From Gammaproteobacteria bacterium (lineage in GTDB: Bacteria > Pseudomonadota > Gammaproteobacteria > Steroidobacterales > Steroidobacteraceae): a DNA stretch of 64,000 nt. The notes beneath the pieces were generated by a model, which was given only the letters and a program-made list of their open reading frames with translations, searched no databases and had not been told where the DNA came from. Position 1 is the first letter of the stretch. The number at the start of each line of letters is the position of its first letter. The stretch spans positions 62,001 to 126,000 of the forward strand of contig JANYLM010000130.1 in NCBI GenBank assembly GCA_025357835.1, read 5' to 3'. A program made the position numbers and the translations under genes. Shown piece by piece: positions 17,954 through 27,381 of this stretch.

Positions 17954-19231
17954 TCAGTGCTGAGGCTTTTGAAACTTGTAGATGAATCTGTCTGTTTTAC
18001 CCCGCAGTGATTTGTTGTAGATCCCCAGCGTGTGATCGTCATCCGGGTTGTGGAGTGCCGCGCTTTCTCCTGCAAACTCGAAGCCCGCAGCGAGAATCTC
18101 ATTCTTCGCGGCGGCTGGATCGACGCGGTGTAGACTGTCGGTTTTTGAAAACCCGGTACCGGCTGCGGCCGCGTGGTCAAGGACGAGAAACGTGCCGCCC
18201 GGTTTGAGCGTGTCGAGGATAGACCTGTTGAATTTCGCCATGTCGGGCGAACCCAGGAACGAGTCGTGAAGGTCGTGATAGTTCATGGATGTCCAGACCA
18301 AATCCACATGTTCGGGAACCGATAAGGCCGCGACCGGCTGCAGGAGCACGGTGACGTTCGGATAGTCCGCGGCGCCGGCGAAGCTCTGCAAGCTCTTGAG
18401 CCCCTTCGGAGCGGCCTTGTCCATCTCGATCGGCTGCAGTGCGTACACCTTACCTTGGGGTCCAACGAGTTTGCTCAGGATGCGGGTGTAGTACCCGGAT
18501 CCCGGCATCAAATCGACCACCACCATGCCGGGCTTTATTCCTGCGAAGTTCACAACCTCCGTGGGTTTGCGGTCGAGATCTTGCGCGAGTTCGTCAGCCG
18601 GTCGCGCGGGGTCGCCGATGGCGTTCGCGACATCGTCGCCGATCTTGGTGTCCGTCATTTTCCAATTGGTTTCCCAAGTCTTACCGCCATCGTCCGAATA
18701 GGCAATTTCAAGTCGACGCGACGTGGGGCTAACGGGGGTATAGATCTCTCGCACCAAGATGGCTCGGCCGTTCACCGTATCCTGGCCGTAGAACTCGCCA
18801 CGCCCGTCCTTGAACTCCCCAACGACCGGTCGGCTAAGGCTGCCCTCACGCGGATTGCCGTAGCTGATGCTCCACTGATGGGTCTCCGGATTATAGAGGC
18901 GCGGTGACATCGCTTCGATGTGACCCGCGGGACCATCGACCTCGAGCTCGCCGAGATTGGCCTTGCCACCCCAAATCTTACGGATGACGTGGGTTCCGTC
19001 GTACTCCACCCACGTCGTCGAGTCCGTCAGGGGATGTAGGAGCCGTGAGATATGGGTTTTCCAGGCGCCGAACGCAAAGTCGAAATCATGCTGACCGTCG
19101 CGCGGCGCAGTCGCGCTCTTGGCGATTGTCGGCGCGCCCGGGGGCTGTTCCGCGAGCGCATGAAGTGGCAGCCACAGCATCGCCGCTGTGCCCGCGAGGA
19201 GCAGGGATCGAAGGATGTTAACAGCGTCCAT
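17954..19231 (-). CDS. exported fusion of a DUF1579-like domain and a SAM-methyltransferase-like domain
   Basis: A 425-residue protein in two halves with a signal peptide (LLLAGTAAMLWLPLHALAE). Residues about 45-205 form a beta-rich lipocalin/DUF1579-like module (QHDFDFAFGAWKTHISRLLHP; DGTHVIRKIWGGKANLGELEV). Residues about 225-420 are a class I methyltransferase-like fold with VVDLMPGSGYYTRILSKLVGPQGKVYALQP as the SAM-binding segment, similar to exported COG4798-type proteins. I chose the ATG at 19231 because GAGG lies just upstream; a TTG 18 bases earlier would place that site inside the gene. SAM is not expected in the periplasm, so the second half may not be a methyltransferase in practice. 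Confidence 0.8.
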   Translation of the reverse strand: MDAVNILRSLLLAGTAAMLWLPLHALAEQPPGAPTIAKSATAPRDGQHDFDFAFGAWKTHISRLLHPLTDSTTWVEYDGTHVIRKIWGGKANLGELEVDGPAGHIEAMSPRLYNPETHQWSISYGNPREGSLSRPVVGEFKDGRGEFYGQDTVNGRAILVREIYTPVSPTSRRLEIAYSDDGGKTWETNWKMTDTKIGDDVANAIGDPARPADELAQDLDRKPTEVVNFAGIKPGMVVVDLMPGSGYYTRILSKLVGPQGKVYALQPIEMDKAAPKGLKSLQSFAGAADYPNVTVLLQPVAALSVPEHVDLVWTSMNYHDLHDSFLGSPDMAKFNRSILDTLKPGGTFLVLDHAAAAGTGFSKTDSLHRVDPAAAKNEILAAGFEFAGESAALHNPDDDHTLGIYNKSLRGKTDRFIYKFQKPQH

Positions 19232-19641
19232 TTTTACCTCGTTTGCCAAGTTGGTCTCATCATCTGATAAGCCGTCGTAGTGGACCCCCGTGCGTCTTCA
19301 TGCGGAGCCGGCGATCTCTTTGCCCAGCCGCTGCCATGGTCCGTTACGCGTGAGCGTTGCGAGGAATTCGGGGTCCCTCGCATTACCTACATCCTCAGAG
19401 TCAATATCGTGCTGCCCGTCCCGCGCCGTGCTCCTGGGCCTTGCGGCCTGCACGCTCGGCGGATCGGCGCGGTCCGCAGGAGGATACGTATGCTCCACGT
19501 GTAAACTGCGCAGTCTCTGGCTACTCGAAGACGTCTGCGGTGCGGCGGCTAAGGGCATCTTTGCCCGGCGCCTCCTTTCCCTGAAGGGCCACTCGGGGGA
19601 AAAGTAGTTGGGCCACTTATCAAGTACGGTGAACAGGCGCA
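19232..19641. other. divergent intergenic region
   Basis: About 400 bases between the exported fusion (minus) and the MocR regulator (plus). Several overlapping short frames exist on both strands, but none looks like a protein. The region should hold two promoters. I see no clear palindrome. Confidence 0.4.
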
Positions 19642-21141
19642 ATGGATCCATTGTTCGAATTCGACCTCAGTCTCGCGGCCAAGGGGTCGCGCGAGTCGTC
19701 TCGGAATCTTTATAGTCAACTGAAAGCGGCGATTCTTGACGGGCGTTTGGGGGCGGGCGCCAGGCTGCCGGCCACCAGAAAATCCGCAGCTTTCTTCGGC
19801 GTGTCGCGAAACACCGCGGCCGAAGTCTATGAAAGGCTTTTAAACGAAGGCTATGTCGTATCGCGCCGAGGATCCGGCACCTATGTTGCGGACAGGGTCC
19901 CCGCGCCGCTGCCTCGTCCTTCGGTGCGCGCCGAAGGCGGCATCAATCGCCCATTGAATGAGTTCTGGCTGCGCCCGGAAGTGACGGCGGCGATGAGCTT
20001 TTGGCGCGATCGGCCCGAAAGCCCCGCTGCACGGCCTAAAGTATCGCAAATAGACTTTCGTCCGGCACTGGTCGATTCACGACTTTTTCCGTTCGACGTG
20101 TTCCGCCGGATCAGCGCCAAGCAATTGCGGGGACTGGAGAGAAAACCCGCGAGCTACAAAAGCCCGCAGGGAAACCAGGGGAACTACTCCCTGCGCCATG
20201 CTATTACCAGGCACATCGCCTTGACTCGTGCGGTGGCGTGCGGGCCGGACGACATCCTAGTGACCTCCGGGGCGCAGCAGGCTTTCGATTTGCTTGCCAG
20301 AGTGCTGGTCGTGCCGAACGAAACCATCGTCGCCATCGAGGACCCTGGCTATCCTCCGATGCGCGTCGCCTTTGCCGCCGCAGGCGCGACACTGGTGCCT
20401 GTCGGCGTCGATGCCGAAGGGCTGATCGTGGAACAGCTTCCGCCTGGCGTAGGCGTCATCTGCGTCTGCCCGTCCCATCAGTTTCCCCTCGGGGTCACGA
20501 TGTCGACACGTCGCCGCAAGGCGCTGGTCGAGTTCGCACTCAGTCGCGGGGCCGTCATCATCGAAGACGACTATGACGGTGAATTTCGCTATGACGGCAG
20601 CCCTTTGGAGGCTCTTAGAACCTCCGATGCGGCCGACGTGGTGTTTTATGTGGGCACATTTTCAAAATGCATGCTGTCGGCGCTGCGGCTGGGGTTCATT
20701 GTCGCGCCCGAGTGGGCGATGCCGACCCTGGTCGCTGCGAAGAACTGCCTGGATTGGCATTGCTCGACGCCGGTTCAGATCGGGGTGGCCGGATTCATCG
20801 CGGAGGGCCATTTGGCGCACCATGTGCGCAAGATGCGCGACATTTACAAGAAGCGCCGCCGTCTGTTGCTGAATTTCCTGGGAGATAATCTCAGGGAATG
20901 GTTGGACCCCATTCCATCGTTCTACGGCATGCATGTTGCCGCCGAAGCGCGCACTGCACGCGATCTCGATGAAGTGGCGGCCGCATTACTGCGGCACAAT
21001 GTGAAAATACACACCTTCAGTAGGTACTACCTTGGGCCGCAGACGAAGAAGGGCTTGATATTCGGCTATGGGGCAGTGGATCTGCCGGAAATGAATCGGG
21101 GACTGTCGTTTCTGCGCAAGGCCTTGCAGAACTTGCCGTGA
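19642..21141 (+). CDS. MocR/GabR-type regulator (GntR HTH plus aminotransferase-like domain)
   Basis: A 499-residue regulator. Residues about 15-85 are a GntR winged helix (LYSQLKAAILDGRLGAGARLPATRK; VSRNTAAEVYERLLNEGYVVSRRGSGTYVA). Residues about 130-495 are a class I aminotransferase fold that binds PLP: SGAQQAFDLLARVL, the DPGYP loop, IEDDYDGEFRYDG, and the PLP-binding Lys342 in TFSKCMLSALRLGF. MocR proteins usually sense an amine, amino acid or PLP adduct and control nearby catabolic genes. It converges with the amidotransferase end of the four-gene operon 21162-26224, which is the likely target (inference). Confidence 0.92.
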   Translation: MDPLFEFDLSLAAKGSRESSRNLYSQLKAAILDGRLGAGARLPATRKSAAFFGVSRNTAAEVYERLLNEGYVVSRRGSGTYVADRVPAPLPRPSVRAEGGINRPLNEFWLRPEVTAAMSFWRDRPESPAARPKVSQIDFRPALVDSRLFPFDVFRRISAKQLRGLERKPASYKSPQGNQGNYSLRHAITRHIALTRAVACGPDDILVTSGAQQAFDLLARVLVVPNETIVAIEDPGYPPMRVAFAAAGATLVPVGVDAEGLIVEQLPPGVGVICVCPSHQFPLGVTMSTRRRKALVEFALSRGAVIIEDDYDGEFRYDGSPLEALRTSDAADVVFYVGTFSKCMLSALRLGFIVAPEWAMPTLVAAKNCLDWHCSTPVQIGVAGFIAEGHLAHHVRKMRDIYKKRRRLLLNFLGDNLREWLDPIPSFYGMHVAAEARTARDLDEVAAALLRHNVKIHTFSRYYLGPQTKKGLIFGYGAVDLPEMNRGLSFLRKALQNLP

Positions 21142-21161
21142 CCCGCGAGGGCCAGGTGGTG

Positions 21162-22013
21162 TTATTTGCGCCCCTTGCGGGGCAACACTTCAGTCAGCAA
21201 CCAATTGCGGATTTCCAGCAGGCGCAGCGACTCGGTGCTTATGGCGGGTCCCAGGCCATGCTTCCAGAGAAGTGTGGGATCGGATGGGTTTGCCTGCAGG
21301 GCGCAAAGTTCGGCGGCGAATGCCTTCAAGGCGGAAACATCGCGGAACATGCCCTCGGTGACCAGAATCTCGCCGTAGCGCTCGGCCGCTGCCGCGATGT
21401 CGCGGAAGTCGTATTCCGGGTGGTATTGCACGCCCCAGAAAGTGCCGCGGCCGTGGGTGAATGAGGCCGCTTGTACTCCAAAGTCATTGACGGCCAGTGG
21501 CGTGGCGCCGGCCGGCAGAGCGGCGATTTCGTCGCGATGAATGGTGGGCGCTTCGAATGCGACCGGCTTGCCGGCGAACAAGGGGTGTTCCCGGCCGGCA
21601 TCATTGAGCAGAATGCGTCGGGCGAACCCGAACTCGCGGCCTCGTGGATTGGCGCGGACTTCGCCCCCCGCTGCCGTGACAGCAACCTGCATTCCCCAGC
21701 AGCTGCCGAAGAATGGCACACCGGCGGCAAAGACGGCCTTGGCGAGTTCGATCTGGCGCGTCACAGGTGCGCCGCCATGGTAGATATTGAGAGCCGATCC
21801 GGTCATGGTGACGCCATCGTAGCTCTCGAGGCCGACTCCCGCGGCTAGCTCAGCGCCGTCCGCCACGGTCAGGACATCGATGCGCAGCGAAGTGTCGAGG
21901 CGGCGCAGCACTTGGGCGTAGCCGGTGCCCGAGTCGTAGCCCAGTGCCGCGATCTGCTTTGCACGAATCTCGGCGACATTGCCGTCGATGACCAGGATTC
22001 GCGCAGTGGTCAT
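21162..22013 (-). CDS. type 1 glutamine amidotransferase (gamma-glutamyl hydrolase-like)
   Basis: A 283-residue class I amidotransferase. Nucleophile Cys105 lies in FFGSCWGMQV, and the His198/Glu200 pair in VQYHPEYDF, completing the triad. No synthase domain is attached, so it probably hydrolyses a gamma-glutamyl amide or glutamine-like compound. It overlaps the upstream alcohol dehydrogenase gene by 4 bases (translationally coupled), last in the operon. In gamma-glutamylated amine pathways an enzyme of this type removes the glutamyl group at the end. No gamma-glutamylamide synthetase gene is visible in the window, so the pathway assignment stays tentative. Confidence 0.9.
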   Translation of the reverse strand: MTTARILVIDGNVAEIRAKQIAALGYDSGTGYAQVLRRLDTSLRIDVLTVADGAELAAGVGLESYDGVTMTGSALNIYHGGAPVTRQIELAKAVFAAGVPFFGSCWGMQVAVTAAGGEVRANPRGREFGFARRILLNDAGREHPLFAGKPVAFEAPTIHRDEIAALPAGATPLAVNDFGVQAASFTHGRGTFWGVQYHPEYDFRDIAAAAERYGEILVTEGMFRDVSALKAFAAELCALQANPSDPTLLWKHGLGPAISTESLRLLEIRNWLLTEVLPRKGRK

Positions 22014-23185
22014 GCGGCGCTCATCACCGATTCCAGCTTTCCATCCACGGCCGCACGGAAGATATTTTCCAGCTGCGCGGCATCGACAGGGATCGGATTA
22101 CCGCCGGCTGATGGATCGATCGCCGCTTCGCGGCCGATGATGGCCGCATTGTCGGTGCTGACACCAATATCGGCCAGTGAATGCGGTATCCCTAGCTCGC
22201 GGCGCATCGCCAGCAGCCATGCAAAGAAGCCGTCGAAGCCGCGCCCGGGCAGGTCCAGCACGCGCGCGATGACATCTGTTTTGTCGGCGATCGCGGCTCG
22301 GTTAAATGTCACGACATAGGGCAGGATCACAGCGTTAGTTAGGCCGTGATGGGTGTTGAACCAAGAACCCACGGGGTGCGCAATCGCATGCACGCCGCCG
22401 AGACCTTTCTGGAATGCGGTGGCACCCATCGATGCGGCAGCCAGCATATGTGCGCGCGCCTCGATGTCCCTGCCGTCGGCGCAGGCGCGCGGTAAGTAGC
22501 GGTGGATGAGCCGCATGCCCTCTAGGGCTACGCCATCCGCCAGCGGATGGAATCCCGGCGCACAGAACGCCTCGAAGCAGTGAACGAATGCGTCAATGCC
22601 CGTGGCCGCGGTCAGGGTGCGCGGCAGCCCCACCGTCAATTCCGGATCGGATATGACGATGCGCGGCATCATCTGCGGATGGAAGATGATTTTTTTCTGG
22701 TGTGTCTCCTCGTTGAGGATCACGCCGGCGCGGCCGACTTCAGAGCCCGTGCCTGCGGTGGTGGGCACCGCAACCACGGGCGCGATGCCGGCTGGGTCGG
22801 CGCGGGTCCACCAGTCGCCGATGTCCTCGAAATCCCAAAGCGGTCGGGTCTGTCCCGACATGAACGCAACAACCTTGCCGGCATCCAGCGCCGAGCCACC
22901 GCCGAAGGCAACGACGCCGTCATGGTTCCCCGTGTGGTAAGCCCGCAGTCCCGCTTCGACGTGGCTGCTGGCCGGGTTACCCCTAACGGCACCGAACAGC
23001 CCGGAATCCTTCAGAGCGGCAAGCGCGTTCCTGATCATGGGAGCGCGCACCAGCCCTTCATCGGTGACCAGCAGCGGCCGCCGGATGCCGGTCAAGGCGC
23101 AGGCCGCGGCAAGCTCGCTGATGCGGCCCGGGCCCGCCCAGATGGTCGTCGGATAATTCCAGTTGCCGCGCAGAACTTGGCTCAT
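22010..23185 (-). CDS. iron-containing alcohol dehydrogenase
   Basis: A 391-residue group III (Fe-type) NAD(P)-dependent alcohol dehydrogenase. The nucleotide-binding GGGSALDAGKVVA, the PTTAGTGSEVGRAGVI loop and metal-binding histidines in AFVHCFEAF, GGVHAIAHPVGSWFNTHHGLTNAVILPYV are all present. It interconverts an alcohol and its aldehyde in the cytosol. It overlaps both neighbours by 4 bases: the aldehyde dehydrogenase upstream and the amidotransferase downstream. The pair suggests stepwise oxidation of an amino-alcohol or derived alcohol to an acid. Confidence 0.95.
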   Translation of the reverse strand: MSQVLRGNWNYPTTIWAGPGRISELAAACALTGIRRPLLVTDEGLVRAPMIRNALAALKDSGLFGAVRGNPASSHVEAGLRAYHTGNHDGVVAFGGGSALDAGKVVAFMSGQTRPLWDFEDIGDWWTRADPAGIAPVVAVPTTAGTGSEVGRAGVILNEETHQKKIIFHPQMMPRIVISDPELTVGLPRTLTAATGIDAFVHCFEAFCAPGFHPLADGVALEGMRLIHRYLPRACADGRDIEARAHMLAAASMGATAFQKGLGGVHAIAHPVGSWFNTHHGLTNAVILPYVVTFNRAAIADKTDVIARVLDLPGRGFDGFFAWLLAMRRELGIPHSLADIGVSTDNAAIIGREAAIDPSAGGNPIPVDAAQLENIFRAAVDGKLESVMSAA

Positions 23186-24573
23186 ATGGTTACCCTGAAA
23201 TGATAGGACTTCGGCCGCGTCAGCTGCTCAAAGCCGACGCGCGACAAGGTGCAGCCGCGCCCTGAGTTTTTGACACCGGTCCAGGCGAGAGAGGGATCGA
23301 GGTAGTCGCACCGGTTTAAAAAAACCGTGCCGGTCTCGAGCGCATCGCCGAGAACTTCGGCGCGCTGGACGTCCGCCGAGAAAATCGCGGCCGTCAGGCC
23401 GAACTCGCTGTCGTTCATCAGTCGCAGCGCCTCTTCGTCCGAAGCCACCTTCATGATGCCGACCGCGGGCCCGAAGGTCTCTTCGCGCATGATGGCCATG
23501 GAGTGGTCGACGCCGACCAGCACTTGCGGCGCGAGGTACGCAGTGCCGGGGGCTGACGCAGCGAACAATGTCTCGTCGATGAGTTGGCGGGCGCCGCGGG
23601 CGATCGCTTCCCGCACCTGGACACGCACGGTCTCGGCGGCGGAGATTCGCACCAACGGCCCCAGGGTCGTTCCCGGATCGAGCGGCGACCCCAGCCGATA
23701 TTTCTTCCCCAGGTCGACTACGCCGGCGACGAATTCATCATGACACGATGCCGCGACGTAAATCCGCTTGATGCCGCAGCAGGACTGGCCGGCGTTGTAG
23801 AAAGCGCCGTCCGTCAAGGTTTCGATGGCGTGCCCAAGGTCGGCATCGGCGCGTACATAGGCGGGGTCTTTGCCGCCCAGCTCAAGGCCGGCGGTGGCAA
23901 AACCCGCGGCCGTCGCCGCCACGACTGCGCGGCCTCCCGACACTGAGCCTGTGAAACACACGCTCGCGACACGGCGGTCGCCCATCAGCCTTGCGGTATC
24001 GGCATGCGACAGGTGCAAGTATTGGAACACGCCGGCCGGGACAGCGGCGCTGACGAATGCCTCAAGCAAGCGCTCGGCGCACAGCGGCGTCTGATGCGAA
24101 TGCTTGAGCACCACCGCATTACCGGCAATCAGCGCCGGCAGCAGGGCATTAACCGCCGTCAGGTAGGGGTAATTCCAAGGCGCAACTACCACGACCACGC
24201 CGAGCGGTACCCGCTTGATCAGGCGCCGGAAGCCGATCTTGTCGCCGGGTTGCACGGCGGCCAGCGCTTCCGGCGCTACCCTAAGCATGTAGCGCGCACG
24301 TTCCTCGAAGCCGCGGATCTCGCCGGGCGAGTGACGAATGGGGCGTCCCATCTGCCAGGTGATTTCGGTCGCAATGTCGTCCGCTTTGGCAACGAAGGCA
24401 TCGACGGCTCGCCCGAGAATCTCGCAGCGGGTCGCCAGCGGCAGAGCCGCCCAGCCAAGCTGGGCGGGCCGGGCTAACTCGAGCGCACGATCGATGCCGG
24501 CGGCTGTCTCGAGTGGCCGTTCTACGTAGATCCGGCCGTCTATGGGACTAATGGTCTTCAGTGTGTCGGTCAT
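23182..24573 (-). CDS. NAD(P)-dependent aldehyde dehydrogenase (operon with Fe-ADH)
   Basis: A 463-residue aldehyde dehydrogenase. The fold marks are PWNYPYLTAVNALLPALIAGNAVVLKHS, FTGSVSGGRAV, the general-base Glu in LELGGKDPAYV and the nucleophile Cys in GQSCCGIKRIYVA. It ends in the usual hydrophobic C-terminal arm. It oxidises a soluble aldehyde to the acid, most likely the product of the neighbouring alcohol dehydrogenase, with which it overlaps by 4 bases. The permease gene lies about 180 bases upstream on the same strand. Confidence 0.95.
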   Translation of the reverse strand: MTDTLKTISPIDGRIYVERPLETAAGIDRALELARPAQLGWAALPLATRCEILGRAVDAFVAKADDIATEITWQMGRPIRHSPGEIRGFEERARYMLRVAPEALAAVQPGDKIGFRRLIKRVPLGVVVVVAPWNYPYLTAVNALLPALIAGNAVVLKHSHQTPLCAERLLEAFVSAAVPAGVFQYLHLSHADTARLMGDRRVASVCFTGSVSGGRAVVAATAAGFATAGLELGGKDPAYVRADADLGHAIETLTDGAFYNAGQSCCGIKRIYVAASCHDEFVAGVVDLGKKYRLGSPLDPGTTLGPLVRISAAETVRVQVREAIARGARQLIDETLFAASAPGTAYLAPQVLVGVDHSMAIMREETFGPAVGIMKVASDEEALRLMNDSEFGLTAAIFSADVQRAEVLGDALETGTVFLNRCDYLDPSLAWTGVKNSGRGCTLSRVGFEQLTRPKSYHFRVTI

Positions 24574-24754
24574 GCCTCAAGCTCAAATAATTTCGAAATA
24601 TCGGGCTAGTTCCCAGCCGGCGACAGTCTCTGGCTTGCAACGCTGTTCGACCGCTTGGTCGTGAATGTCGCCATCCAGCCGTGGCGCTGGGCGAGAACCT
24701 TGGTAATGGTTTTAAACGGCGCCGCTCCGCACCTCGGTTTGCGGAGACGTCCAT

Positions 24755-26224
24755 TCAATCCATGTTGAAATTGCAGTCCTTCAGGGGTACCAAGCGTGTT
24801 TTGTTCCAATATTTGTGGCCCAGATAAAGGCCGACGATGACTGGAATCATGAGGTATCCGGTGACGAAGTCGAACCAGGAGAACACCGGCGTTTGGAATA
24901 CGCCGATGTTGGCGCCGAACAGTACCGCCAGGAACAAAACCACCGCGAGCCACGGGCCGAAGGGAAAGAACTTGGATTTGAATTTCAAGTCATCCAGGCT
25001 GCGGCCCTGTGCGACCCAGGCCTTGCGGAAACGCAAATGGCAGACCGCGATACCCAGCCAGATGATGAACCCGCTGAGGCTCGAGGCATTGTAGAAAATC
25101 TGGTAGATCTTATGCTCCCCCACCGCGGTGGAGAAGAATGCCAGTGCGCTCACCGCGCCGGTGGCCAAAAGCGCCGCTACGGGCACGCCGCGCCGGTTGA
25201 GCGTGCCGAACATTTTCGGCGCCTTGTTGCTGTGGGCCATGGCGTACAACATGCGCGAAGCCACGTACATGGAGGAATTCCCGCAAGACAGCACCGAGGA
25301 CAGGATGACTGCGTTCATGAGGTTTGCGGCGTAGTACCCGAATCGCGGCAGCTGCTGGAACACCATGGTGAAGGGTGAGAAGGCGATGTGGCTCTCGTTG
25401 CCGTTCAGCAGGTTGGGGTCGGTGTAGCTTATCAAGGTGCCCACCACGAAGATCGAGCCGATGTAGAACAGCAAGATGCGCCAGAACACGGTCTTAATCG
25501 CCTTGGGGACGTTGTTGCTCGGATCGGCGGTCTCCGCGGCCGCCAGGCCCACGCCTTCCGTGCCCTGGAAAGAAAAGCCCGCCACCAGGAATACCGCCAG
25601 CGCCGACGTCAAACCGCCGACAAATGGAGCATGCGTGCCTGTCTTGGCGTCGCTCAAGGTCCAGTTCTGAAAGCCGATGTTGTGATCGCCTATCATGCCC
25701 GTGATCATCAGGGCACCCGCCGCCAAGAAGATGATCACGGTCACCACCTTGATTCCGGCGAACCAGTATTCCGCCTCGGCATAGGCCCTGACGGATAAGA
25801 GATTCAGCGCCAGCAGCACCCCAAAAAATCCCATGGCCCACAGCGTCGAGTTCGAATGCGGGAACCAGAACTGCACGATGAGGGCACCGGCAACCAGTTC
25901 GGCCGCCAGGGTAATTGCCCAGCTGAACCAGTAGTTCCAGCCAACCGCAAAACCCAGTGACGGGTCGACGAAGCGTTCTGCATAGGCTTCGAAGGAGCCG
26001 GGAATCGGCAATTGTGTGGCCATCTCGCCCAGCGATTGCATCATGAAGTAGACCGCGACCCCCATGGTCGCGTACGCCAGCATGGCGCCGCCCGGGCCGG
26101 CTTGAGCAATCGCTCCACCGCTGGCGAAGAACAAGCCTGTGCCTATGGCGCCACCGATCGCAATCATGCTGAGTTGCCGGGTGCCGATACCGCGCTTCAG
26201 TTCGCGCGTTTCACATAAAGTCAT
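24755..26224 (-). CDS. amino acid / amine permease (APC superfamily, AAT type)
   Basis: A 489-residue inner-membrane transporter with about 12 spans. The N-terminal signature ELKRGIGTRQLSMIAIGGAIGTGLFFASGGAIAQAGPGGAM is typical of amino acid transporters of the GABA/D-serine/aromatic type. Consensus loops such as GFSFQGTEGVGLAAAETADPSNNVPKAIKTVFWRI follow. I start it at the ATG at 26224, preceded by AGGAAAC at good spacing; a longer frame to 26473 adds only non-conserved residues. It is first in the operon that continues with aldehyde dehydrogenase, Fe-alcohol dehydrogenase and amidotransferase, so it should import the compound they degrade. Confidence 0.93.
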   Translation of the reverse strand: MTLCETRELKRGIGTRQLSMIAIGGAIGTGLFFASGGAIAQAGPGGAMLAYATMGVAVYFMMQSLGEMATQLPIPGSFEAYAERFVDPSLGFAVGWNYWFSWAITLAAELVAGALIVQFWFPHSNSTLWAMGFFGVLLALNLLSVRAYAEAEYWFAGIKVVTVIIFLAAGALMITGMIGDHNIGFQNWTLSDAKTGTHAPFVGGLTSALAVFLVAGFSFQGTEGVGLAAAETADPSNNVPKAIKTVFWRILLFYIGSIFVVGTLISYTDPNLLNGNESHIAFSPFTMVFQQLPRFGYYAANLMNAVILSSVLSCGNSSMYVASRMLYAMAHSNKAPKMFGTLNRRGVPVAALLATGAVSALAFFSTAVGEHKIYQIFYNASSLSGFIIWLGIAVCHLRFRKAWVAQGRSLDDLKFKSKFFPFGPWLAVVLFLAVLFGANIGVFQTPVFSWFDFVTGYLMIPVIVGLYLGHKYWNKTRLVPLKDCNFNMD

Positions 26225-26393
26225 GCGTGTTTCCTGGTTAATGCGAGAAAATAACCATGGCTGCCGCGTGCAAACCCTGTGATTGCGCACCCAACCCCCC
26301 CCATGCGCCAGTGTGTCACAGAGCGAGGATGGCAAGCGACAAGCTACAAAGAGTTTGCGGATGCGGCTCGGCAGTGCTGTAAAGTCCGCCCCC

Positions 26394-27248
26394 ATGAAAA
26401 TTCCCAAAGGCCTGCAGCCGCTTATCGATGACGGCATGGTCGACACCGTCGTACGCAGCCTCAAAAGCGGCAAGGAAGCATCGGTTTACATCGTGGACTG
26501 CGGCGGTCGGCTGCGCTGCGCCAAGGTTTACAAGGAAGCGGAACAACGCGGCTTTCACAAGCTGGCGCAGTACCAGGAGGGCCGCAAAACCCGCAGCAGT
26601 CGCGATGCTCGAGCCATGGGTAGGCGCGGGCGGCACGGCCGCAGAGTGCAGGAAGCGGAATGGAAGAACGCCGAGGTGGAGGCCCTGTATCGACTGGTCG
26701 GAGCGGGGGTGCGTGTTCCCGCGCCGCACCTGGTCCACGAAGGTGTGTTGCTGATGGAACTGGTGCAGGACGAGCGCGGTGATCCGGCACCGCGGCTCAA
26801 TGACGTGGACATCACTGCGGAGCAGGCGCGCAAGTGGCATGCGTTCATGATGGTTCAGATCACCCGAATGCTGTGTGCCGGCCTGATTCACGGCGACCTG
26901 TCCGAGTTCAACGTGCTGCTGGATGCCGCCGGGCCCGTCATCATCGATCTGCCCCAGGCGGTGAACGCGGCCGGCAACAACAATGCCTTCGCCATGCTGG
27001 AGCGCGATGTCAACAATATGCGCGCGACCTTTGGCCGCGCCGCGCCCGAGCTGCTCGAAACGCAGTACGCGCACGAACTGTGGAAGCTCTATGAAGCGGG
27101 TGAGTTGACCCCCGATTCCTTGCTTACGGGGCGCTTTGCGCACGACCCGACTGCGCCGGACGTCAATGCGGTGCTCGAACACATTGAAGACGAACGTCGA
27201 GAAGCCGAGGCGCGGCAGCGCCGGCGGGAGGAGGCCGACGCCGTATAG
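26394..27248 (+). CDS. RIO1-like serine kinase (PA4780 family)
   Basis: A 284-residue RIO-type atypical protein kinase. SVYIVDCGGRLRCAKVYKEAEQRGF carries the ATP-binding Lys, LIHGDLSEFNVLL (around 164-176) the catalytic Asp and Asn, and VIIDLPQAVN the metal-binding Asp of the RIO DFG equivalent. Start at the ATG at 26394 (MKIPKGLQPLIDDGMVD), where family members begin; the open frame extends further 5' without conserved residues. It is divergent from the permease gene across about 170 bases. The bacterial substrate is unknown. Confidence 0.9.
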   Translation: MKIPKGLQPLIDDGMVDTVVRSLKSGKEASVYIVDCGGRLRCAKVYKEAEQRGFHKLAQYQEGRKTRSSRDARAMGRRGRHGRRVQEAEWKNAEVEALYRLVGAGVRVPAPHLVHEGVLLMELVQDERGDPAPRLNDVDITAEQARKWHAFMMVQITRMLCAGLIHGDLSEFNVLLDAAGPVIIDLPQAVNAAGNNNAFAMLERDVNNMRATFGRAAPELLETQYAHELWKLYEAGELTPDSLLTGRFAHDPTAPDVNAVLEHIEDERREAEARQRRREEADAV

Positions 27249-27381
27249 GTCGCGGCGGCCGGCAACGCGCACCTACACGACGCTCGGCGGCACTTCGTCA
27301 ATAGTGCCGAAGGTGGGGGCCCGGCGGGCTCCCGCGCTGGCATGATGGCGGGGTGAGATCCGTAATAGGCGAGGTGTTTCC

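Noticed and set aside
19298..19651. Minus-strand frame sharing RDGQHD with the exported methyltransferase fusion
   Set aside because: The match is only about six residues and does not extend, so I treat it as chance or a very old fragment.
21170..21183. GCCCC-TTGC-GGGGC hairpin between MocR and amidotransferase
   Set aside because: It lies inside the amidotransferase coding end and has no T-run on either strand, so it is not supported as a terminator.
23311..23327. Hairpin with an A-run inside the aldehyde dehydrogenase
   Set aside because: It falls within coding sequence of an intact conserved gene; probably incidental.
26225..26473. Extra N-terminus on the permease
   Set aside because: No conservation, and a well-placed ribosome site marks 26224 as the start.
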